A DNA stretch of 64,000 nt. It comes from Eurosta solidaginis (Eukaryota; Arthropoda; Insecta; Diptera; Tephritidae). Both the position numbers and the translations under genes were made by a program. The notes under the pieces were generated by a model. That model saw only the letters and a list, made by a program, of their open reading frames with translations. It did not search any database and had not been told where the DNA came from. Where the stretch lies: the NCBI RefSeq assembly GCF_040869045.1, contig NC_090322.1, forward strand, positions 191,207,477 through 191,271,476, given 5' to 3'. Below are positions 44,911 through 54,500 of the stretch, piece by piece; position 1 is the first letter of the stretch; every line of letters starts with the position of its first letter.

Positions 44911-45727
44911 ACTCTTCAGCTGAGTTATCTGAAATTTATGCTGGCAACAGTCACAAATACATAAATCCCTTGTAAGAGGGAAAAACTGAGAGTGTAAACA
45001 AATGAATCGTATCCAGTCATATTTGATCTTGCCTTTACTCAAGAATGCAAATATTTGAAATTTTTTTGTTTTGGCAACCCACACTTCTACTTTTAATCAG
45101 TTCTTAAGCGTTATCCCTGACGTAAGCAACGGGGTTAAAAATTTGAGGCTAAATTTGGTGCGACCATTCAGATTTAGGCTTAAACTTTAAACCTATACAG
45201 GCAGCCGCTCTATATTCAAGTTCAATACCTACTAGCGAAAATTCAATTCGTTTGCAAATGGAAATTATTTTGTAAAAATTATAATTAAAATTATTATTGT
45301 AGTTGTTGTTGGATGAAGTTGACATCAATTAGAGTACAAATCAATTTCGTAGTTGACTTGTCACTGCAAAGTGCCTGTCAATAGGTCGTGTCAAGCAAAT
45401 TCAAACTTAAGTACAAGTTTAACAATATCAATAACAAAATGGGTAATAATATGAAGTAAATCAAATTGAAAAGATTTTGTGATAAGTGTCACATGTTGTT
45501 GTTGTAGCGGTGTTGCGCCCCATCCAATAGGTGCGACCATTCATAAATTGTCATCAATAATCTCTAACGGTCGTCCTAAAAAACTTGCAGTTTCAGATTA
45601 GTTTCACACTATTAGGAATAAACTACATACAAGCAGTAAGCTGCAATTATTCATCTTTTAAGGTTATTGGTGGACTAGCCAAAAAATGAGTATTAGTGCG
45701 TATGCAAACAAAGAATATCATGCACTG
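44911..45727. other. No recognised feature
   Basis: A TTGTTGTTGTAGCGGTGTTG box at 45495 resembles a tephritid-type dispersed repeat, but I cannot delimit it. Confidence 0.35.
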
Positions 45728-46085
45728 GCGGCCACCGTGGTGTGATGGTAGCGTGCTCCGCCTACCACACCGTATGACCTGGGTTCACACCCCGGACAAA
45801 GCAACATCAAAATTTTAGAAATAAGGTTTTTCAATTAGAAGAAAATTTTTCTAAGCGTGGTGGCCCCTCGGAAGTGTTTGGCAAGCGCTCCGGGTGTATT
45901 TCTGCCATAAAAAGCTCTCAGTGAAAACTCATCTGCCTTGCAGATGCCGTTCGGAGTCGGCATAAAACATGTAGGTCCCGTCCGGCCAATTTGTAGGGAA
46001 AATCAAGAGGAGCACGACGCAAATTGGAAGAGAAGCTCGGCCTTAGATCTCTTCGGAGGTTACCGCGCCTTACATTTATTTATTT
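45728..46085 (+). mobile_element. SINE1, near full-length copy
   Basis: Head GCGGCCACCGTGGTGTGATG, A box TAGCGTGCTCCG, CCTACCACACCG, B box GGGTTCACACCCCGG, then a body of about 270 bases ending GAAGCTCGGCC, CTTCGGAGGTTACCGCGCC and a T-rich tail. tRNA-derived SINEs are transcribed by Pol III from the A and B boxes and depend on a LINE to move. The head does not fold as a complete tRNA gene. Confidence 0.85.
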
Positions 46086-46540
46086 TTTTTATATCCACTA
46101 ACACACATTTAGATAGTCATGCTTCGTAAAATAGCCACGAAGCAGTTCAGTACTCAATTGACTTAGTGAGCAAGAAAGTCAACTGTGTTATACGAAAACA
46201 CTAACTGGAATAATAAAGACTAATAGTACAATAAAATGAATATAGTTATATCAGTCTTCTGACGCTAGCAACACAACGATGTACACGAAATTAAACTGAA
46301 TACAGCGCCAAAGTAAAACCGATTACACACGAAACCAAAGTGCTACTGAGTTAAAGCGACAATTAGATCTGTTTATACTCAACAATGTCATATATGTATG
46401 AGACATATGTGTTACGGGGCACTCGTATACATTTTCTATTTTATGTGCTAACCACTCATAGTAGTTGTCTGTACTAAGTACACATTTAGACACAATTTTT
46501 TGGCTCATGACTAAGTGCACTAATTTTATTAGTACTCAAA
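46086..46540. other. No recognised feature
   Basis: No coding or repeat structure that I can support. Confidence 0.35.
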
Positions 46541-46815
46541 GCAGATCTCTGATACAGAGTGTATGTGCCTAATGGTGATCAAAAGGAATAGAAACAAAAA
46601 GGCAACTCTGAGAGACCAATTGTACAGAGAACAACGGGACATTTATATCGCTGAGCAGCTAAAGGCATCTGCCTTTGCATTGATATGAATGTTGGAGATT
46701 CGAGTTCAATGCTCAGCTCCCGAAAAGCTAGCTGATGAAGAAGTGAAATTCAGAAACATGTCCTAGTAACCATTGCCGTTTGTAAACTTACAATTTTTCT
46801 CTAATATCAATAACA
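46541..46815 (+). mobile_element. SINE2 with shared upstream segment
   Basis: The tRNA-like part CTGAGCAGCTAAAGGCATCT (A-box region) and GATTCGAGTTCAATGCTC (B-box region) is at 46652-46720, followed by TAGCTGATGAAGAAGTGAAA, CAGAAACATG and an ATATCAATAACAATAA end. The upstream 100 bases (GGTGATCAAAAGGAATAGA, GGCAACTCTGAGAGACCAAT) also occur before the copy at 58060, so the repeat unit is longer than the tRNA-like part. Confidence 0.65.
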
Positions 46816-46817
46816 AT

Positions 46818-47162
46818 AAAAAGATGATAAAAACATTTTAAGGACTACCTTTATATAAATGAACCAAAAAATAGAAGGCAATTTTTCCTTTAATACAGAC
46901 ATAGTCTTGTTGAATTTTGACTAAAAAACTTTAACAATAGCTCTTGTAAAAGAATTTTGGGATTTAAAATTATAAAGACAGAGTGCGTGTTTAAATCTTA
47001 AATAATCAATTAGCTAATCCCAAAATTCTTTTACAAGAGCTATTGTTATAGTTTTTTTAGTCAAAATTCAACAAGACTATGTCTGTATTAAAGGAAAAAT
47101 TGCATTATATTTTTTGGTTCATTTATATAAAGGTAGTCCTGAATATTTTTTATCATCTTTTT
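46818..47162. mobile_element. MITE with about 150-bp inverted repeats
   Basis: The arms 46818-46965 and 47014-47162 mirror each other, with ends AAAAAGATGATAAAAA, and AGGACTACCTTTATATAAAT and AATTCTTTTACAAGAGCTAT in both orientations. The 48-base centre is unique. The target duplication is not clear. No coding. It directly abuts SINE2. Confidence 0.8.
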
Positions 47163-47240
47163 GTTAATCATTAAGGGCATTGAAATTTTAATTAGGGACT
47201 TCTAACCAAAAAGTTACTCAAGGTTAAATGGGTTGAATGG

Positions 47241-49430
47241 AAAACAAGTAAGGAAGGCTAAGTTCGGGTGTAACCGAACATTACATACTCAGTTGAGAGC
47301 TATGGAGACAAAATAATGAAAATCACCATGTAGGAAAATGAACCTAGGGTAACCCTGGAATGTGGTTGTATGACATGTGTATCAAATGGAAGGTATTAAA
47401 GAGTATTTTAAGAGAGAGAAGGCCATAGTTCTATGGATGGACGCAATTTAGGGATATCGCCATAAAGGTGGACCAGGGCTGACTCTAGAATTTGTTTGTA
47501 CGATATGGGTATCAAATGAAAGGTGTTACTGAGCATTTTAAGAGGGAGTGGGCCTTAGGTCTATCGGTGGACGCCTTTTTGAGACATCGCCATTAAGGTG
47601 GACCAGGGGTGACTCTAGAATGTGTTTGTACGATATGGGTATCAAATGAAAGGTGGTAATGAGTATTTTAAAAGGGAATGGGCTTTAGTTCTATAGGTGA
47701 ACGCCTTTTCGAGAAATCGCCATAAAGGTGGACCAGGGGTGACTCTAGAATATGTTTGTACGATATGGGTATCAAATGAAAGCTGTTAATGAGTATTTTG
47801 AAAAGGAGTGATCCTTAGTTCCATAGGTGGACGCCGTTTCGAGATATCGCCGTAAAGGTGGACCAGGGGTGTCTCTAGAATGTGTTTGTACGATATGGAA
47901 TCAAATGAAAGGTGTTACTGAGCATTTTAAGAGGGAGTGGGCATTAGGTCTATAGGTGGACGCCTTTTCGAGATATCGCCATTAGGGTGGGCCAGGGGTG
48001 ACTCTAGAATGTTTGTAAGATATGGGTATCAAACGAAAAGTGTTACTGAGCATTTTAAGAGGGGTAGGCATTAGGTCTATAGGTGGACGCCTTTTCGAAA
48101 TGTCGCCATTAGGGTGGGCCAGGGGTGACTCTAGAATGTGTTTGTATGATAACAGTATTCCTGCCAAGATTCCAAGGGCTGTTGATTTCGCCTTGTAGAA
48201 CTTTTTCATTTTCTTCTACTTAACATGGTAGGTGTCACACCCATTTTACAAAGTTTTATTTTACAAAGTTATATTTTGCGTCAATATACCAATCCAGTTA
48301 CCATGTTTCATCCCTTTTTTCGTATTTGGTATAGAATTATGGCATTTTTTTCATTTTTCGTAATTTTCGATATCGATAAAGTGGGCGTGGTTATGGTCGG
48401 ATTTCGGCCATTTTTTATACCAAGATAAAGTGAGTTCAGATAAGTACGTGGGCTAAGTTTAGTAAAGATATATCGGTTTTTGCTCAAGTTATTGTGTTAA
48501 CGGCCGAGCGGAAGGACAGACGGTGGACTGTGTATAAAAACTGGGCGTGACTTCCACCGATTTCGTCCATTTTCACAGAGAACAGTTACCGTCATAGAAT
48601 CTATGCCCCTACCAAATTTGAGAAGGATTGGTGAATTTTTGTTCGACTTATGGCATTAAAAGTATTCTAGACAATCTAAATGAAAATGGGCGGTGCCACG
48701 CCCATTTTGAAATTTTATTTTATTTTTGTATTTTGTTGCATCATATCATTACTGGAGTTGAATTTTGACTTAATTTACTTATATACAGTAAAGATATTAA
48801 ATTTTTTGTTAAAATTTGAATTTTAAAAAAAATTTTTTTTAAAAGTAGCCGTGTTCTTCATCCAATTTTGCTAATTTTTATTTAGCACATATATAGTAAT
48901 AGTAGTAACGTTCCTGCCACATTTCATCATGATATCTTCAACGACTGCCAAATTACAGCTTGCAAAACTTTTAAATTACCTTCTTGTAAAAGTGGGCGGT
49001 GCCACTCCCATTGTCCAAAATCTTACTAATTTTCTATTCTGCGTCGTAACGTCAACCCATCTACCAAGTTTCATCGCTTTAACCGCCTTTGGCAATGAAT
49101 TATCGCATTTTTTCGGTTTTTCGATATCGAAAAAGTGGGCGTGGTTATAGTCCGATATCGTTCATTTTAAATAGCGATCTGAGATGAGTGCCCAGGAATC
49201 TACATACCAAATTTCATCAAGATACCTCAAAATTTACTCAAGTTATCGTGTTAACGGACAGACGGACGGACGGACGGACGGGCGGACATGGCTCAATCAA
49301 ATTTTTTTTCGATACTGATGATTTTGATATATGGAAGTCTATATCTATCTCGATTCCTTTATACCTGTACAACCAACCGTTATCCAATCAAAGTTAATAT
49401 ACTCTGTGAGCTCTGCTCAACTGAGTATAA
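47241..49430 (-). mobile_element. DINE-1/INE-1-like Helentron, copy B (complete)
   Basis: Reverse orientation. The 5' end at 49430 is TTATACTCAGTTGAGCAGAG; then GATTGGATAACGGTTGG, the GTCCGTCCGTCCG tract (49258-49288), repeated CCACGCCCAC and GGGCGGTGCCACGCCC boxes, an array of 130-bp monomers (47340-48150), the subterminal CTCAACTGAGTATG, the GTTCGG-TTACAC-CCGAAC hairpin (47263-47280) and the end CCTTACTTGTTTT at 47241. Both ends and the internal array fit the DINE-1 plan. Non-coding; it depends on an autonomous Helentron. Confidence 0.8.
47340..48150 (-). repeat. 130-bp tandem monomers in DINE-1-like copy B
   Basis: ATCAAATG landmarks at 47381, 47511, 47641, 47771, 47900 and 48028 give a period of 128-130. 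Each unit contains CGATATGGGTATCAAATGAA, GAGTATTTTAAGAGGGAGTG, CTATAGGTGGACGCCTTTTC, GAGATATCGCCAT and GTGGACCAGGGGTGACTCTA. Confidence 0.9.
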
Positions 49431-49789
49431 CAAGTGTTTTTATTCTTCAAATTCCTGGAATCTAGATTCAAAAAGCTGTATAAATATTTTGTATTTTTCA
49501 TCATTAAGACCTCGCATCATAACAAGAGAATCCACCTCGTTTGTCAGCTACTTAATTTGCACAGCTGAAAATCGTGGTGAAGTTCGCATACGCCTGAAAG
49601 TAAAAGAATCGTGGTGAAAGTCGCGTACGCCTAAAAGTATGCAAGGACGTGCACTGAGTTGGGCCTTCAACGAGGCGGAATTCTACAACGCCTGCAACAC
49701 TCTGAAGGCTAGCGATGAAGGTATGGCCTAATCTTCTAAACAGTTCAACTTGTGCGTTACGTAGCTCAAATTTTATGATCAAACATTGC

Positions 49790-50158
49790 ACTGTCACCGA
49801 GTTTTAAACTATATTTCAGGTTTCAGGTCTCTAGATATCCAGGAAGTTAGTTAAAAATCGATTGCAAGATTCCCAATTTAAAACTAGTTTTCTCAAAATC
49901 TCGATCCGTGCGCCACATAGCGGAATTATTTTGATAAAATATTGCGTTGTCACCGGGTTCTGACTTACGCCCCAAATTTCATGTCTCTAGCTCATCGGGA
50001 AGTTACTCGAAAACCGATCGCAATATTCCCCCCGTTTTTAAAGAATTTGTAGTTATCTTGACAAGCGCACCACCTAGCGGAACTTTGTTTTCTATAAATT
50101 GTATTGTCACCGGGTCTCGAACTATGTGCTAAGTTACAAGTCTCTAGGTAATCGGAAA
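49790..50158 (+). repeat. Tandem array with CGCCACCTAGCGG core, part left of BEL
   Basis: Units of about 165-170 bases: AAGTCTCTAGGTAACCGG, GAAGTTAGTTAAAAATCGAT, ATATCTCGATCCATGCGCCA, CCTAGCGGAATTTT and TTGTCACCGGGTTCTGAC. The array resumes at 56851. Confidence 0.85.
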
Positions 50159-50163
50159 GTTAG

Positions 50164-50585
50164 TGTTACGCCGCTTCCAGTTTAACGCCGTACGCCGAGA
50201 CTGATCGGCGTTGTATTTCTGAGTTTGCCTTTGCTTACGTTCGCAAATACAATTCGCTCTCTTTGCACTACGTAACTTCTGCTTAGCTGTGAATGTATTG
50301 CCCACGTCTACAATACATTTAATTATTTGCGCTGCTTTGCATTTACCTGGCTGCGCTGTCAATTGCTTTCCCTACGTTCGTGAATACAATTCGCTCTTTT
50401 TGGATTCTAACTAAATTGGAGAAGGTCGCTTCTTAGCACGCAAAAATATAAGTGTAAGAATCTTGTAAAAAATATAAACACACTTGATTTGTTAATAAAT
50501 TAAATAAATATAGATTTTAGCATTACTACCAGCAATTGGATACGCTGAAAATACGTTTTTGATTTGATTCGCACCCTCTCCAATA
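50164..50585 (+). repeat. 5' LTR of BEL element
   Basis: TGTTACGCCGCTTCC ... ACCCTCTCCAATA. Differs from the 3' LTR at three positions (GCACTACGT/GTACTACTT region and CTAAATT/CTTAATT). Confidence 0.95.
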
Positions 50586-50661
50586 AACTAAAATACTTTG
50601 GTGCTTCCGCATCTTGTAAACGATCGAATAGGCACGTGTAATCATAACCTGAAAAACGAAA

Positions 50662-51531
50662 ATGAATGTTCAGACAGAACAGCATTCTGTTGAACAAAAT
50701 GCAGCCACTGTTAACTTGGATGGCCAAATCGCTCCAACCGGCGCCACAGCTTTGTCTACTGTTTGCGCGTCCACTGAAGCACAGGCACCTGCAATAACTG
50801 TGGCTGGTACTCATGCCACTCAAATATTCGTCGCATCTACACCAATGCCCTTGCAAGCAACCTCACCTGTACATCAACCATCAGAAGGGTCGTCACGTGA
50901 TCCCTCTCCTCGGCGAACTCGGGCGGGAACTTTGCTCAAAGAAAGGGAAAATCCTAAAAACCGACAGCTTCATTGCATTATCCGATAAGTTCTTCGCAAC
51001 CGTTTATTAAAAAAATAAATGTAAGGCGCGATAACCTCCGAAGAGATCTAAGGCCGAGCTTCTCTTCCAATTTGCGTCGTGCTCCTCTTGATTTTTCCCT
51101 ACAAATTGGCCGGACGGGACCTACATGTTTTATGCCGACTCCGAACGGCATCTGCAAGGCAGATGAGTTTTCACTGAGAGCTTTTCATGGCAGAAATACA
51201 ATCGGAGCGCTTGCCAGACACTGCCGAGGGGCGACCCCGCTTAGAAAAATTTTCTTCTAATTGAAAAATCTTATTTCTAAAATTTTGATGTTGCTTTGCC
51301 CGGCAGTTGAACCCAGGGCATACGGTGTGATAGGCGGAGCACGCTACCATCACACCACGGTGGCCGCAACCGTTTATTGGTTACCAACCAAACACATTTC
51401 GGAATTTTCCAAATCGCTCTAACCAATATGACAGCGCTTTACCGCCAACGTCATTCCATAACCTACCAAATTTTTCCAACGCTTCCTTTGGCAATCAGCT
51501 ATATGGACACAACTCGGAGAACGACATAACG
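50662..51531 (+). pseudogene. BEL gag N-terminal region, interrupted
   Basis: The frame from ATG 50662 reads TEQHSVEQNAATVNLDG and, near its end, GTLLKERENPKNRQ before a stop at 50986. The frame that continues into pol (PNTFRNFPNRSNQYDSALPP, from about 51370 on) is in a different phase upstream of the SINE, so a one-base frameshift near 50960-50985 is likely in addition to the SINE insertion at 51009-51365. The region is Pro/Ser/Gln-rich, as usual for the linker of BEL gag. Confidence 0.65.
51009..51365 (-). mobile_element. SINE1 inserted in BEL gag
   Basis: A full SINE1 in reverse orientation, tRNA-like head at the right end (GGCCACCGTGGTGTGATGG on the reverse strand). It is flanked by a perfect 13-bp duplication GCAACCGTTTATT (50996-51008 and 51366-51378). 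The A/T-rich 3' end is at the left. A long perfect duplication indicates recent LINE-driven insertion. The B box reads GGGTTCAACTGCCGG, slightly diverged. Confidence 0.95.
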
Positions 51532-54500
51532 TTGTCTGCATCTCATATTTCTGCACGACACGTAATTTCAAAGGATCTACCGCTATTTTCGGGTGACCCG
51601 GAGGAGTGGCCAGTTTTTATCACCAATTTCCAGCAATCTACAGAGCGCTGCGGTTTTAGCAATCAAGAGAACTTGATTCGTCTACAAAAATGCCTAAGAG
51701 GTCAGGCTCTGGAAGCTGTACGGGGAAAGCTCATGATGCCGAGCACTGTTCCTTTTGCACTCGAAACCTTGCGCATGTTATATGGCCGTGCCGACGTAAG
51801 ACAGCAAACATTGCAAGTTAAGCTAAGACAATACCCAGAGGTAAGGATGAATAAAATGGATACTTTAATTAATTTCGCATTGGCCGTTCAAAACTACAGA
51901 ACGACCATGCAAGCAATCGGGTTAGACACTTATTTAAATGACCCAATGTTGCTCAACGATTTGCTGGCCAAGTTGCCTTACGACCTTAAGCTAGATTGGG
52001 GACGTTATAGGTTAACGCACCAACGAGTTGACATCATTGCATTTGACGAGTGGTTATTCGCTCTGGCCACATGTGCCAGTCAGGTTACGCCTATTGGCAG
52101 CTCTGGTTTATCCTCGTCTCGTGTAGAAGAAAAAAGGGGTAGTCGTAAGCAGCAACGTGAAATCCTTATGACGCACGACGTAGTTGGGGGAGACCGGAAG
52201 CAAATTGATTGTCCGAAATGCCACGTTAATCATTTATTGACAAATTGTAGTGAGTTTCTAGCTATGAAAAAAGAGGCTAGATGGGAATTTGTGCGCAAGG
52301 AAAAGCTATGTATTCGTTGTTTTAAACAGTATTTCGTTAGGAATTGTAACTCAAAGAAGAAATGTGGTGTTGACGGCTGTCAAATGGCTCATAACCCACT
52401 CTTGCATACCATTACTAAAATCAACGGCGACGTGCAAACGAAAAATCAAACAGACGTCAAAAATCAGACGACGTCTCCCATTTTATGTCACCTGAAGTAT
52501 AGTAAGCGCATTCTCTTTCGTTATATACCTGTGGCATTGTTTGGCCAAAACAAAGTCGTAAATACGTACGCATTCGCTGACGAAGGATCAGCATGCACGC
52601 TAATAGAGCACAGTTTAGCAAACGAGTTGGGTTTAGACGGCCCGCAGAAAGAGCTTTGTCTGCAATGGACGGGCGACATAACTCAGAATGAATTACAATC
52701 AAAGACAGTTAGAGTGAAAATATCAGCTCAGAATAGAGGAGCGCCAGATTTCTATCTGCATAATGCTCGTACAGTGTCAAAACTAAATTTACCATTACAA
52801 TCTTTAAATGAACAAGACATATCAGAACGTGAACATTTAAAGAATGTACCAGTTTATCCCTATGAAGCAGTACGAGCTAGAGTTCTTATAGGCTTAGACA
52901 ACATTAAACTTTGCGTACCACTAGAAATTCGGCAATCGGAGGTAGACAACGTCATCGCAGTTAGGTGTGAGCTAGGGTGGTCGGTATTCGGTAAGAATAG
53001 CAACAATGAAGATACTTCGCAGAGGGTGATGCACGTTTGCGATTGCGATAATAGCGGCCGTTTGGAGAAGCTGCTTCAGTCATACCTTTCCTTAGAGTCG
53101 GTAGGAATTCGAGCAGTTGAACCCCTCATCTCAAAGGAAGACGAACGTTCTCTTCGAATTATGGAGTCTACAACAAGATATCGTCCTAACGAAAGAAGAT
53201 GGGAGACGGGTCTTTTGTGGAAGTCCAACAACGTAAAGCTACCCGACTCCTTTCAAATGGCAAGCCGCAGGCTGCAGTGTTTAGAAGCAAAGATGACACG
53301 CGATCCTGGTTTGAAACAGTTTCTTATAACTACCATCGCAGAATACGAGCGCAAAGGGTATGTGAAAAAACTTGGTAAGCATGATTCATGCCAGAGTGAT
53401 AAATCGTGGTATATTCCAATTTTTACTGTTGCTAACGTTAACAAAAACAAAACTCGTCTGGTGTGGGATGCGGCAGCGGCTGTTAATAATATGTCCCTAA
53501 ATTCCTTTCTTATGAAGGGCCCAGATCTCACAAAGTCTCTTGTAGGCATACTAATCCGATTTCGGGAAAAGCCAATCGCCTTATGTGGCGATATTCGCGA
53601 AATGTATCATCAAGTATTAGTGAATAAAGACGACCAAGCTGCGCAGAAATTTTTATGGCGTGAGGGAGACAAATCGAGAGATCCCGATATATATATCATG
53701 CAGGTAATGACGTTCGGAGCCTCGTGTTCGCCTTCATCAGCCAATTACGTAAAAAACAAAAACGCTGAGCGATTCTCGGACCAGCACCCTGCCGCGGTAG
53801 ATGCGATAATCGAAAACACCTTCGTAGATGACTGGCTTCAAAGTGCAAATACAGAGGAGGAGATGATAGAACTGGCTTCAGTTGTACGTGGTATCCACGC
53901 TGACGGTGGTTTCGATATGAGAAGCTGGAAATCGAACTCGACAGCCGTGTTGGGTGCCTTAAGCGGACACTTTCATCAAAAGGACAAACATATCGAAAAC
54001 CCAAGTACGTATCAAGAGAAAATTTTGGGAATGTGGTGGTCTCCGGTCGACGACGTGTTTACGTTCTCTGATAGGTTTTCGAGAGAAGTTTATGGTGTGG
54101 ATAAATCTCCAACTAAACGTGAGATACTTCGGTTAATAATGAGAATATTTGACCCCTTAGGACTTTTGGGATTCTATCTTATTTATGCGAAGGTACTAAT
54201 GCAAGAGATATGGCGATCAGGTGTCATGTGGGACGAGTGCATGAAGGCTGAGCAAGAGGAAAATTGGAAGACCTGGTTAAGCCGCCTAGGATCTATAACA
54301 AATGTGCGTGTTCCTCGCTGTTATTCCTTAGTTAACTCCGCCGAGAGGGTTGAGCTGCACGTTTTTGTGGATGCCAGTATGGACGCTTACGCAGCGGTCG
54401 CATATTTGCGCGCAGAAAGAAGGAACGTATTTGTTTGCAGTCTGGTGGCTTCGAAAACCCGCGTGGCGCCTTTGAAGTCCATTTCGATTCCCAGATTGGA

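Noticed and set aside
50586..50612. Primer-binding site of the BEL element (TGGTGCTTCCGCATC)
   Set aside because: I could not match it to a known tRNA 3' end, and it starts about 14 bases after the LTR; not called.
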